Source: Citrus sinensis
Lineage: Eukaryota; Streptophyta; Magnoliopsida; Sapindales; Rutaceae
Length of the DNA stretch: 64,000 nucleotides
Direction: 5' to 3'
Assembly: GCF_022201045.2 (NCBI RefSeq)
Contig: NC_068558.1
Coordinates: 45,473,001-45,537,000, forward strand
Positions within the stretch are counted from its first letter, which is position 1; the number at the start of each line of letters is the position of its first letter. Below the pieces are notes generated by a model. The model was not told the DNA's origin. It saw nothing but the letters and a program-made list of their open reading frames with translations, and made no database searches. A program made the translations under genes and the position numbers. Shown piece by piece: positions 48,798-61,270 of this stretch.

Positions 48798-51700
48798 ATG
48801 TATAGTCCCACTCCCAGTCCCAGGCGAGGAACCAGACTCTTACTTGCTCTCTTACCCAGTTCAGCTATTTTCTTGCTACTATTTGTACTATCAGCTGTAA
48901 GTGTAACCACCCTAAAAAAGAACCCCAAAACAACAGATGCCCCACACTTGCGAGTCCATAAACATTTCCAGGTTGCTCATTCCGCATGCGAAGGCACACT
49001 CTATCCTGAACTCTGCGTTTCGACTCTGCTTTCAGTCCCAGATCTCGCTTCAAAAAGAGTCCCTGAACTCATCTCCGTAACCATAAACCGCACATTGTCC
49101 GAGCTGAGAGCCTCCTCCTCAAACTGCTCCAGCATTGGACAGAGTTACCCAAATTTTAACACCCTTGAAAAGAGAGCAATCAATGACTGTCTCGAGCTGT
49201 TTCATGACACCATTGTTGAGCTCAAATCAGCTCTCAATGATCTCTCCCCCAAGAAATTGCCCTCCAAGCATTACCATGATTTGCAAACTTTGTTCAGCGG
49301 TGCAATGACAAACCAGTACACGTGTCTTGATGGGTTCGCTTACAGTGACGGAAACGTGAGGGACGTTATTAAGAGCAGCTTGTACAACATTTCCAGGCAC
49401 GTGAGCAACTCTTTGGTTATGCTCAAGAAAATCCCCGGTGATAACATGTCTTCCAAGTACGAGGTTTTTCCTGAGTATGGGCGTATTAAGAGAGGATTCC
49501 CAACTTGGTTGTCTTTAAATGATCGCAAATTGTTACAGAAGTCCGTTAATTTGACCAAATTTGATCTGATAGTGGCTAAAGATGGCTCTGGGAATTTCAC
49601 TACCATTACTGAAGCAGTGGAAGCAGCTCCAAACAAATCCAATACTCGGTGGGTTGGATTGGATATTTTCTCGTATTATACAAAATGGAAATTATATCAA
49701 TACATAACAAAATTTAATTGCTTTGACAGGTTTGTGATTTACATAAAAGCTGGGGCTTATTTTGAGAACGTGGAGGTGGATAAAAAGAAGACAATGTTGA
49801 TGTTCGTAGGAGATGGGATCGGCAAAACAGTAGTGAAGGCCAATAGAAGCGTCGTTGATGGATGGACTACTTTCCGGTCAGCCACTGTAGGTGAGTTTCA
49901 AAATTTACTTGAATCTTTTTGTTGGAAATTCTGAATTTCTTTCTTTCTTTTCTTTTTGAATTGATGTGGACCGATCGATGTGCGACAGCGATCGTATATA
50001 TTGGTCCAAATGATAAAGTGGGGGCGGGACCATCGATGATGTTGGTCTCCCATCACGGGTTGGTGGGTTACTGACCGTGAGCATCTTTGCTTGCAGTGAG
50101 ATACGTAGGAAGAGTTATTAATAATTAATAACTTGTAGATAAATTATTTATCACAATTGTGAATCCCATAAGTGGTGGATTCAAGTATTTTTAAGCCACT
50201 TAAATTCAGATAATTAAGATTCTGTCTCCCAAAAGTAATCAATATATAAACGGTCGTCGGTAGTGGGTTGTGGGCCGTGGATAGGGGCTCACCAGTCACC
50301 AAGCATGGTTCGTTTCTGATGCTACGATTTTGGCATGTTATGCTGAGTGAATTCCAAAACCAGATGGGTTCAAGTAGGATCCACAGCTAAATTTATGAGG
50401 GATGTATCTTATATTAGCTCAATATATGAGGGATGTATCTTACATTAATAATGCAAGGTAGAAAAATCCTTAAGATGAAGGCATTTGCAGTTTTGAGATG
50501 TGGCCGTAATGAGATTCGCTTACGAGTGTCGGTAGCAGAGGGACCGCATCACCTGGTAGCCGTGTTTCTTGGATCATTGAAGCGCGTAATTAAACGACTT
50601 TGTCCCAAAAAGAATCTGTCTTTTCCTTCTTTCTTTTTGGTACTTTTCTGATTATCTTTTTGCTTTGCTTATTCTAAACTTGTCAAGATCTTGGATTAGA
50701 AGTTGTCAAGAATTTCAAATCACATAAATCCGGGTGGGTCTTCCTCGTTTAATTCTTTCCTCATCTTGGATAAATTTAAATATACTCTTTTTGGGAATCT
50801 TTTAATGAATAAACCAAACGAATGAAATGGACTAAGAATGATTTTGGTATAAAATGAACATCTCGGGAAATTATTTAACAATATGATTTTCCCTCTACAA
50901 TTTACGTGCCTGACCCAGTTTGTACTTTCTCTTGTCTTAACAAATCTCATAATATGATATAAAATGCTGGCCTCATTTCTGTAGTTTGTCCACTGAGAGC
51001 TTGATGCTCAAATTCTGACAAACTGTCACGCTGGCGTGTGGGTCAGGGTGACGATATAAGCAAATTTTTGTTGGGCTGGACTTGGCCCACGCGGCCCGTT
51101 GTGACCATTATTATAACGTGATTTGTTCTGGGTGCTTCTTGTTGTTTTCAGCTGTCGTGGGGACCGGGTTTATCGCCAAAGGCATTACAGTTGAGAACTC
51201 AGCTGGTCCAAGCAAACACCAAGCAGTAGCCTTAAGGAGTGGCTCAGATCTCTCAGCTTTCTACAAATGCAGCTTCGTTGGGTACCAAGACACTCTATAT
51301 GTTCATTCCCTCAGACAATTTTATCGTGAATGCGACGTATATGGCACAGTTGATTTCATCTTTGGCAATGCAGCTGTGGTGTTCCAAATCTGCAACTTAT
51401 ATGCCCGTAAGCCAAATGCAAACCAAAAAAATATTATCACTGCACAGGGGAGAGAAGACCCTAATCAAAATACAGGGATATCAATCTTGAATTGCAAAGT
51501 TGCTGCTGCTTCGGACTTGATTCCATATCAAACAGAGTTTAAAACATACCTTGGTCGTCCTTGGAAAGAATATTCGAGGACGGTTTTTATGCTATCTTAT
51601 TTGGGCGATTTGATAGCGCCGGCTGGATGGTTAGAATGGAATGGTACATTTGCATTGAGTACACTCTTTTATGGGGAGTACAAGAACAGGGGCCCTGGTT

Positions 51701-51849
51701 CTAACACGAGTGCCAGAGTGACGTGGCCTGGTTACAGGGTGATCAATAACTCGGCTGTGGCAGCTCAATTTACGGCCGGGCCATTCTTGCAAGGAAGTGA
51801 ATGGCTAAATTCTACTGGCATTCCTTTCTATCTCAATTTGACTCCTTGA
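48798..51849 (+). CDS. pectinesterase with N-terminal inhibitor domain (distant paralogue, PME61-like)
   Basis: Exon 1 is 48798-49648, exon 2 49730-49890 and exon 3 51152-51849; introns are 81 bp and 1261 bp, both GT-AG. The product is 569 aa. A single N-terminal hydrophobic segment (about 13-36) after a basic start suggests a signal anchor, seen in this PME group. PMEI domain: about 56-205. The processing site is DRKLLQ (242-247). The catalytic domain starts [15 protein letters not shown] and carries GAYFENV, QAVAL, QDTL, DFIFGN and LGRPW, all intact. It differs from the tandem group by an extra first intron and a different N-terminus, so it is not a recent member of that array. It resembles Arabidopsis PME61-type enzymes (recognition, not verified). 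A MITE lies in its proximal promoter. Confidence 0.93.
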
Positions 51850-51970
51850 GGGTGAACTTTTTAGTGCCTATTGTCTGCCGTAGTGCTGAAGGCTCGAGCA
51901 CTAGCATTGGAATGGAATGAATTACAATTATCCCTTTAGAAAATTTATTATTACTTATCTAATAGAATAA

Positions 51971-52283
51971 TGGTGTGTTTACTTGTGAGTTTGGAGAATG
52001 AGAATAAAATCTATATTTATTTGGCAAAATGTAATTTGATAATGGAAATAAAATGTGTGTATTCTACATAATTTCGGAATAAGGAATGGGAATTCCATTC
52101 TCACGAGAGGGGTTGGGAATGGAAATGAAATATAAATTTACTTTTCTATCCTTCTAATTTTTTCATATTTCCTAAATTACCTTTGTTCAAATCACAAATA
52201 ATTTTATTATTTTAAATGTCATTAATAATAATAATAATTATTATTATTATTAAATTTTATTAACTTTATTATTTTAGTTATTA

Positions 52284-52322
<39 letters not shown>

Positions 52323-52373
52323 TTCATTAATATTATCATTATTAACAATATTATCCTTATTGTTGTTTTGTTC

Positions 52374-52407
<34 letters not shown>

Positions 52408-55136
52408 ATTTTATTAAGTTTATTATTTAGTTATTATTAATTATTGTTATTATTATTTTTATTAATATTATCATTATTAACATTTATCATTATTATTAAT
52501 AATAAAAATAATAAAAATAATTAATAATAACTAAAATAATAAAGTTAATAAAATTTAATTTTAATAATAATAATAAATGTTAATAATGATAATATTAATA
52601 AAAATAATATTAACAATAATTAATAGTTACTAAAATAATAAAGTTGATAATAATAATAAATGTTAATAATGATAATATTAATAAAAATAATATAACAGTA
52701 ATTAATAATAACTAAAATAATAAAGTTAATGAAATTTAATTATAATAATAAATGTTAATAATGATAATATTAATAAAAATAATAATAACAATAATTTATA
52801 ATAACTAAAATAATAAAGTTAATAAAATTTAATAATAATAAATCAAGAAATCTTTTTTGATCCTCAGTTGGTTGTTTTAAAGAAATTAAAAGAAAACCCC
52901 AGTCCTACTATCAAAGCATTTTAGAAATCACTGATTCAGTTAAGTTCAAACATTTCTTTCTCAGTGAATCACATTCAGAACCAGCCTATTCCACGGCTAC
53001 TATTATTATTAGCCCTTAGGAAAAAACTTTGAAATTGCTTGGAAATGATCAGCATGGTATCTTTTAAGGGATCCATCCCAGTTGAATTAATTTTTAAAAT
53101 TTCTTACAAAGCCATGATTTCTGCATTTAACACACAGCATAAATACCAGTCGAAAAGAGATGAGACCCTTCTCTTGCAGACTGATTTGTCCAAAGCAAAC
53201 ACGGTCATTCCTAAACCAATCCAATGGAAAGATGTAAATCTTCCAGAGGAATGGATCCTTGAAGGAGCCGCTCCACCAGCGATTCCGAAACAACTTAAGC
53301 CCAATACAGAGTTGCAAAATGTGACTCAGTATTCCGATGGTAAAGTCAAACTGTCATTCAGGAGATCTACCTCATCCAGATTTTCTGATAAAGCGTCGTG
53401 CTCAAGCATTCCTTCATTAGAAAGGAAATTTACAAAAATACCCTCTGTTATAAATCTCCCTTTTCAGTCCATAAAAAGTCAACCTAGGTTTTCTACTTCA
53501 GATATACCTAGTACCTCCATTCGTTCAGTTGATTATACCACTAGTGTTCCTCATCCAATCTACACTAGTAGTCAACATTTACAAAGTCAGGAAGAGAAGG
53601 AACCTTCTCCTCCAACTTCTCCTACATTTTCTGCTGTTACGGAAAATGTTATTAATGTCATTGAAAAAGACTTTGAATTGGATAAAACATTTCTTCATAA
53701 TGATTTTTATTCTGATTTAAACAAAGAAAAAAGAATTTGGTTCTTCAAACATTTTTTAAATCAAAAAAAAGAAATCCAACAAATCTATTATGAATTTGTG
53801 AATTTTCATAAAGTTCATATATTGTTTTTTGATTGATTCGAAATATATTCTTCTCAGAACAACATCTCTTATCCCTTCAAAGAGTCAAACCCTATTACTA
53901 TTAGAAAGAAAATCCCTGAATGGAATCTTACTGATAGGAATAGATCCATCGAGTTTGAACATCCACCTCTTAGGAGTATAGCCGTAAATCATGGTGAACC
54001 TCCTATCGAGATTAGAGCATCACCTTACAAAATCCCAAAACCAAATGATACAGATGCAAATTTAAGTAGTATTATCTAACAGAATAATTTCTGTAATACT
54101 AACTTAAATACAATCGGAAAGCAGTTGACTATGATAGAAAACCAAATTCAGAAGTCAACCATTATTGTTCCATCAATTTCTCCTATTCCAACAAAATCGG
54201 ATTCTGACAAAAAGCTTAAGAAACCTATTTTCAAACCCTTTCAGGTTTCGAAAACTAGCCAAAAGCTTGTTCAAAAGTCAAAATCAGATTTTGCTAAAGC
54301 CATTAGAGAACAATTAGATAGGATAGAAGCTGCTTCTTCATCATCTAGCAAAGTTTAGATAGCCCCTGATACTCCTCAATCTAGCAAGATTGGAGTATTA
54401 GAACAAGACCAATTGTCTATAGCCTCTTCTGATATAGAAGCCTTCAAAGAAGAACCTTTTACTCCTAAAGCCAACAAAATTCATTGCGAATTAGCCCTTC
54501 CCACTGTCAAGACTCCACCGGATCTAGCAATAGATAATAGACCAAGTGCATTAAATCAATCCCGATATAATGCATCTTCAGTCTATGAGTGGAATATTGA
54601 CGGCATGTCCGAATACAATATCCTAGGATTGTTGCAACAAATGACAATGGCAGCCAATGCTTATAAAACCGAAGCAGGAACTTCTGATCGTGCTATATCA
54701 GAAATCCTCATTGCCGGTTTTATTGGTCAATTAAAAGGTTGGTGGGATCATCTTCTCACTAATCAGCAACAATTAGACATTCAATAATATTATCAAATTT
54801 TATTAACTTTATTATTTTAGTTATTATTAATTATTGTTAATATTATTTTATTAATAATAATAATAATAATAATAATCATCATCATCATCATCATCATAAG
54901 AACAACAACAACAACAAGAAAAACAATAATGATAATATTGTTAATAATGATAAATTAATTATTTTTATTAATTATTAATACTATGAGTATTTTGGTAAAT
55001 TGATTCACATTCTCATTTCTCATTCTCATTTATTTTTGCCAAGTAAACATTGAAATCTCATTCATATTCCAGCTCATTCACATTCCACCTCATTCACATT
55101 CCACCTCATTTCCATTCCCATAAAGTAAACGCACTA
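51971..55136. mobile_element. Harbinger-like element with a pararetroviral insert, 3.17 kb
   Basis: The ends TGGTGTGTTTACTT and complement TAGTGCGTTTACTT match at 12 of 14 bases; TAA duplications lie at 51968-51970 and 55137-55139. The left 250 bp match the truncated element at 31534. The core is a long TTA/TAA microsatellite (about 52225-52855) that resumes at about 54787. Between the two lies the foreign segment described next. The GTGTTTACTT ends resemble those of the 5.8-kb Harbinger element. Confidence 0.8.
52856..54787 (+). pseudogene. endogenous pararetrovirus-like fragment (movement/coat-protein region)
   Basis: Separate open pieces lie at about 53039-53836, 54125-54358 and 54413-54787, interrupted by stops. 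The first resembles the region following the movement-protein core in Caulimoviridae-type polyproteins (KDVNLPEEW-type motif, then a Ser/Pro-rich linker). The last ends in a capsid-like motif (DGMSEYNILGLLQQMTMAAN to GFIGQLKGWWDHLL) found in plant pararetroviral and related elements. No protease, reverse transcriptase or RNase H sequence is present. The fragment is 1.9 kb, cut at both ends by TTA repeats, and looks inactive. The genus is not determined; assignment rests on motif recognition. Confidence 0.65.
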
Positions 55137-55139
55137 TAA

Positions 55140-57951
55140 AAGTTATATTTTATAAAGATTTCATTGTTTTGTGCCCCGATCAAAGTTCAATTTCTCTGCA
55201 AGGTGTAAGTTGTGCAAAGTGTTAGGCTCAAGCTACTTGCACTCTGAAAATTATTCTCTAACATTTTATTATTGCATACACTGATCTAATAAATTAAAAA
55301 ATAAATTTTATTTTATATACTTTTAAAATACAAAAAAATAAAGAAAATAAAACCTTTACTTAAACCAATTAAATTAATTATCCTTATTTACTCAAAATAC
55401 AAATAAAAATGTTTAGCGCACCCAAATAAAGTTTTTAAGAAATCTAATATATGCTTATAATACTGAAAACAATTTAAGTCTGAAAAAAAAATCTTAATAC
55501 AATTTGAGTAATTAATTATGGTTTATTGAAGAATGTGTTCAATATTGTTTTTGCTCCCCAAAGAAGATGTTCAATATGGTTTGCAGTGCAATCGAGAAAG
55601 GAGAAGAAGTTTGGGGTTTACATACATTTAATTTTTAATTTCTTTGAAAATCAATAGCAAAAAAGATGGCCATCTTAACGGTCTTTTTATTTAAAAAAAA
55701 AATTGAGAGGGTCATTAAGCACTTTAATTTAATAAAATAATATATTACAAATAGCTCAACCTAAAATATTAATGGTTTCTTCCCAATTTATTTCACCAGA
55801 ATCACCACCGAACTGTTATAATTTATCTTAGATGGCTATGCAACACATCTGTAAATAGATTTTGATATTTGAATTTTCATTTGAGTTGGACCGGCTGGCC
55901 TATGCTTTTACATTAAAACCTAAACCAATCTCAACAAAATTATTAGACACGACCCAATATGCCTAAGGTCCACAAAAATAAATGAATTCATTAAAATATT
56001 CAATAAATTCACTTTTTAATGAAAAAAAATTACTACCAAAATATTCCAAATGTAAACTACAATTTTAGACAAGATAATAGGGTTAAATAAAGTTTTAAAA
56101 GATTATTCCTCGCAATCTACCATATTGATCTCTTTTACATTGTTTTCTTGTTTTGTTCGACGGGCATTCAAATAATTACGATATAAATTCAGTAATCTAC
56201 GAAATGTTCTTTTGTCAAGCAAAGTCTTGGAGGAACAAAAGTCATTTTTTTCCCCCCTTTTTTCTCACGTGCTCCTCTTTAATGCAACAAAGACCGAAGG
56301 AAGTTGGATTTGGCTTAAAATTTGTACTTGGGAAATATCCTCTTGGATTTGGCTAATAGGCTCTCTTCATAGCATAGTTTTTTTGGGATTTAAGTGGTAC
56401 ATTCTCTCTTTCTAAATTAAGATTTCTGCATATTGAAAATAAAGAAAAGGATTCTATGAGAATCTGCAAATAAATGGTGAGGAGAGAACTTTTGCCTACT
56501 CAATGGGATTTTCATAATTTTGAGTTTATGAGTTATGACAGTACATGTTACATCCTATAAAAAAAAAAAAAAAAAACCATAGAGGAAAAAAGATTGAATT
56601 AGAGAGTCAACCTTGCATATATGTAATGGTGAAAATCTAAAAAATAATTGGTGAGATAAAAATTTGGGGGTAATCAGGCATATTTTTTGCAAGGTTACTT
56701 TTGCAACTGATTTCATAATTAATTGAGTTCATACTCATTGGATTCGTTAGTATTTCTTAGATTTTTAAGGTTTTCTTTTAGTTTATCTGGATGAATAAGA
56801 GATTCCTTATATTAGAAAATAGTTTTTTTTTTTTTTTTGATAGTTTGCTATTGACTCCTGTTCTTTGGTATATTGTGATGTTTTCTTATATTTTTCTTCC
56901 ATTTAAAGGTTTTAATTTATGTGCCTCTCCATATTTCTTTGCCTTTTGATGATCTAAATTAGAGGTAGGCGTTCCATCTAACCCCCACCATCATGTTGGT
57001 CCTTGAGGAAGAAAAAATGTATATCTTAGGGTTGAAGAAGCAAAAAATAATAATAATAATAATTGCATAAATTATGATAATTTTGTTTGATAAAAGTTTA
57101 ATAGGTATTAAGATGGATTTACATAATAAAATTAAAATTTTAAATTTTGATGATGGGTTTGTTAAACAAATGAATTTAGTGAATGTTTTAGTGGGTTAAA
57201 ACATACTCATTCTTCAGATTATCTTATTAGCCTCATTTTTCAATAAATCTATTTATTTTGTAAATTTAAAAAAATAAAAAACCTGATTTGTTTTTAAATT
57301 TTTATCTTTTCTTCCTCATTTACTGTCGTTGTTCCCACTCACCACCCAAATTTTCAAAACGGATCAGCCTGAATAATTTTGCGTTTACTTCTGGTTCCGG
57401 TAAAATTTGCCAAAGATATTGCTTTTGACTTTAGGGCAGTATATCTGCTTCCAACGGAGTTTCTTTTGAATCTGAACAGTTGAATTTCTAATGATGCGGA
57501 GGTATGTTATGGTGCTTGAAAATGGCTTGTGTTTTCTCTATTCTTATGAATGATTTGTCTGGAATTGGCATTGTTACGTGTATCTAAGTTCATCATGTTT
57601 CTGATCCAATAGTATAAAAGTTCGGAGCAGATGAGATATTGAGACTTGAGAGAGAAAGAGAGGCCGATGACAGATAGAAGTGCAATTTTTTAAATATTAT
57701 TTTTACTTTATTTTCATAAGGATAATTTTAATTATAAATGAGATTATGTGAAAGGTGGGGTTGAGATTAATAAGATAATTTGAGGCACTACTTGACCATT
57801 TAATTATGTTTTTGTTGCGATAAACCGTTCATAAAAAGGAAAGAGTCGCCTAAATCATCTTTTTTCCTCTCTCTCTTTGTTCTCATTTAAAATAATCGCC
57901 ACCCAATTTATTCACTAATAATAATAAATAAATAAATAACCTCACCCAATA
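55140..57951. other. intergenic DNA, no gene recognised
   Basis: AT-rich with poly-A runs (56560) and poly-T runs (56822). Two overlapping short frames near 56150-56415 show no family resemblance. Confidence 0.5.
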
Positions 57952-58195
57952 ATATGTGCGTTTGAAATTGAGGTACTGTACCTTTTAAGATATAGTTGCT
58001 GTAGAAAAAAAACTATAACTATAAAATAAAGTTAATAATATATAGTAAACGTAAATTTTAAATAATAATTTTGATAAAATTATTAAAGATATAATAAATT
58101 TTTCATTATACAAATAAAAAATCATATCAATATAATTTCTAAACTAAAATAATTAATATTTATCAAATATTTTAATATTATATCTTTTAAAATAA
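57952..58195 (+). repeat. dispersed AT-rich MITE-like repeat, copy 4
   Basis: Closely matches the copy at 45330-45555 through TAAATAATAATTTTGATAAA and TTTTTCATTATACAAATA. Confidence 0.6.
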
Positions 58196-58598
58196 AGCTA
58201 TTCATCTTCAATCCCAAACACTTTCAATATTTTGTGAATAAACATTGTGCAAGAGTGGTAGATCTGTCTTAATCGCAACTAGGGGTAGAGGGTATGGTCC
58301 CGGGGCATACATATGATATGATGATACTCGTAGGCCATAGTCCACGAAGAGTAATAGTCATTCCTGCAAGAACCGGAAATCACGGGATGTGAGGCTAGAA
58401 ATAATAATAATGATAATGTAAGCAGATTTCAGACTTCAGAGAAGGGGGAAAAAGAAAAAAAAATAAAAAAAGATCGTAATGATGAAACTGACGGCTAACA
58501 GTTACCTTTCCCGCACCATGTTTCGGATACCCAAACACTTTCTAAAGTCAAACTTTCATTTTGAAACTATACAATTGTTTTTTCTTTTTCCCTTTTTA
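58196..58598. other. intergenic DNA
   Basis: A less AT-rich stretch (about 58255-58400, with GTCCCGGGGCATAC) stands out, but I cannot name it. Confidence 0.4.
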
Positions 58599-59453
58599 AG
58601 GGTTGTATATCTAGGTTCCAGGCATAGTAATAAAATTTGGATCCAGCTCCCATCCGTAAGGATTCAGAAGATATGGATTTGAAAAATAAAAATTCGCACG
58701 GATCCGGATGCACTTGCATCTAGAAAATTAGAATTCGGATCCGAATAAATTTTGTTTTAAATTAAAAAATATATAATATATTAACTTAAATAAAAAATAT
58801 ATATAGTCTGTAACCCTAAGACATATCGCATTCAACTTTCACCTTGCCATCGCTAATGCCCAAAATCGAAGTAGCTCACCACGCCGCTGTTGATGCACGC
58901 GTCGCCGTCGTCCAAGCCTTGCCTGATTGGATCGTTCTTGCCGGTAATTTGCTCTCTTGTTTCTATTAATTTTGTGTTCTTTCTATTAATTCCATGGCTT
59001 TTTTCTAGTTAATAATTTGGTATTGTGGGTAATTATTTGATGAAGGAGTGGAAGATCCTGATGACTGACGATATAGTGGCATGGTGTGTTGGATTTGGAG
59101 TTTGGTATTTCCATCGATTTGTAGTGTTTTTATTTACGGATTTTAATAGTGGTGTACTTGAATTTATGTTATTTTTTATGTTTGATTTATATTGTCATAT
59201 TTTTATTTGTGAATTTATGATGTTGTTGTATGATCTTTATGTTGAATTGTTATTTGTTGAATTATGATTGAATTTTTTTATATTACTACGTAAATTTTTA
59301 AAATTTTAAATTATATATTAAATTATTAAATTTTAATTTTGCAGATCCGAAAATTCAGAATCCGTTGCAGATTTTGCTGATCCGAATATATAAATATAAA
59401 TGCATATCAAAATCCAGATGCACCTACATCCGGATTCAGATTTTGTCAACCCT
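58599..59453. mobile_element. hAT-like element with exon-like GC-rich core, 855 bp
   Basis: The ends AGGGTTG and CAACCCT are inverted, with subterminal ATCCGGAT and GATCCGAA words on both strands, like the hAT element at 23674. Both flanks share TTTAAG, but a clean 8-bp duplication cannot be fixed. Between 58800 and 58945 the base composition changes: it can encode MPKIEVAHHAAVDARVAVVQ and then ends at a GGTAATTTG donor-like site. Confidence 0.45.
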
Positions 59454-59671
59454 ATTTAAGTTTTGTTAAGTTACATATATGTAACTTATATTAAATCTAA
59501 AAATAGTCATTTATAATTTTTCACTAGTTTCACATATACTATCATTTTCTTGTATTGGATAATTAATTTTGAGTTACTGTAAATTATAGAATACAAATGG
59601 ACTTGAACCCATTCACGATTCATGTATACTTGAAGTAGTGGCGTGGGGATGTGACGATCAGAATACACAAA

Positions 59672-60234
59672 GGGTGCGTTTGGTACATGTATTGTATTAT
59701 GTTGTATTGCATTATTTTAATACTGGTGTATTGTATTATGCTGTATTACATTAGCACTGTATTATAATAATACTGTACAATGTTTGGTATTACATTGTAC
59801 TGTATTAATTTTTTGTGATTAATTTAAATTAAAAGATTATATTAATATATTTAAATTATATTAATATTTATACTATTATTAATTTTAAATATTATTTATT
59901 GAAATTCATTTATATTTAAATATTTATTATTAGTTATAATAAAATTATAAATTTATTAATAATTATAATGTAAAAAATAAAAAAATAAAATTTTTATTAA
60001 ATTAAAAAATTATATTTATTTATTTATTTATTATTTTATTATTATTTTATTAATAAGCAAAAGCAAAAGTTAAAGCAAAGGAACCGAAAGTCAAAGCAAA
60101 AGCACGTAAAAACTGAAAACGTTAAAGGACAAAATAAATTTAATGTGGTGTTGCTGTAGCATTTTATCTACCAAACATGGGCCTGTATAAATTTTATGCA
60201 ATGAGGAGTTTTAATACATCAACCAAACACACCC
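59672..60234. mobile_element. MITE with GGGTGyGTTTGGT termini, 563 bp
   Basis: The left end GGGTGCGTTTGGTACATG and right end, complement GGGTGTGTTTGGTTGATG, form an inverted repeat of about 20 bp. AAA occurs on both sides as a possible 3-bp duplication. The interior has repeated TGTATTGTATTA words and no genes. Confidence 0.7.
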
Positions 60235-61184
60235 AAAGTTCTATATGCAACCGATGACCTCTAGCAAGTGTACGGGGCTGCAAAACTAGAAATAAGGCAT
60301 TCAAATTGCTGTTTAAGTGTAGTTTCACAAACAAGGTAAAAGATTCAGTTGTAACTCCATTCAAGTTCAGGCCTATACCTGCATTTTCAGACCAATTTAG
60401 TCTTCAAAGAGAAATGTTGTGTCAGCTTTTTGTTGCAGTTTGAGTTATAAGTCATATCTCCTTTCTGACAGAGGGGCACATAGATAGAAGAAGATGAGCA
60501 TGGATGCGTCCTTTTGCATGTGGGCGGAAATCAGAATAGCACGTGATCTTACTGATTCGATCAATCCAATATCGCTTTCTCATCAAACATTTGCAATCCC
60601 TTTTTCAATTTTTAAAATAATTTATCCCACATTCCATTATTTTTTGTAATCTATAACACGTAACTTTCTATATTTCAATAATGCACACAAGTCTCTCTGG
60701 TCATCTTTTGTGATGCTTTTTCATTATTTACCTCTGGTTGGTCCCGCTGTATCGATAGCTTGCCGAACATTCTGTGTCGAGGCAACATGCCTTGGGGCAT
60801 TGGTGCTTCTCTTTACGTGTTCATTTTGCAGCAATTGAGGCTTCTCTCTCACGCTTGCACTGACTAAGCACTAAGCAGTTATTAGTTAAGGGAATGCCTA
60901 ATCAAATAATGCTGCATGTTCAAAAAAAAAAAATGGCCCAATCATTAAAAGGAGATTCTTAAAGATAATTCTCTCCCACATCTAGATTCACACTTCCTCA
61001 TGTGATGATCTACACGAGTTGACATTATTTATCTGAAGAGTGTACAGATAAATTATTAATGGTAGTGCTAAATGTAGAGAACGCTGAGAGAAGACTATGA
61101 GAAACAACAGTACAAGCTGAGCAAAAAGTTAGGCATTACATGTAATGTTGTCCTTTTAATTTTTTTTTAAATATTTTAACATTA
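60235..61184. other. intergenic DNA
   Basis: No recognised gene or repeat. Confidence 0.45.
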
Positions 61185-61270
61185 GCTAACCATCACGAGG
61201 GGGAAAGAGCGAAACGGTAGCTTGTGCTGCCGTTTCTCTCGGCATTCTCTCGCCCCTCGTGATGGTTAGC
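61185..61270. repeat. 86-bp GC-rich fold-back
   Basis: The outer arms GCTAACCATCACGAGGGG (61185-61202) and its exact complement (61253-61270) pair over 18 bp. An inner pair GAAACGGTAGC/GCTGCCGTTTC adds an 11-bp stem with one wobble. The surrounding DNA is very AT-rich. It is either the middle or end of a MITE or an RNA hairpin. Confidence 0.85.
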
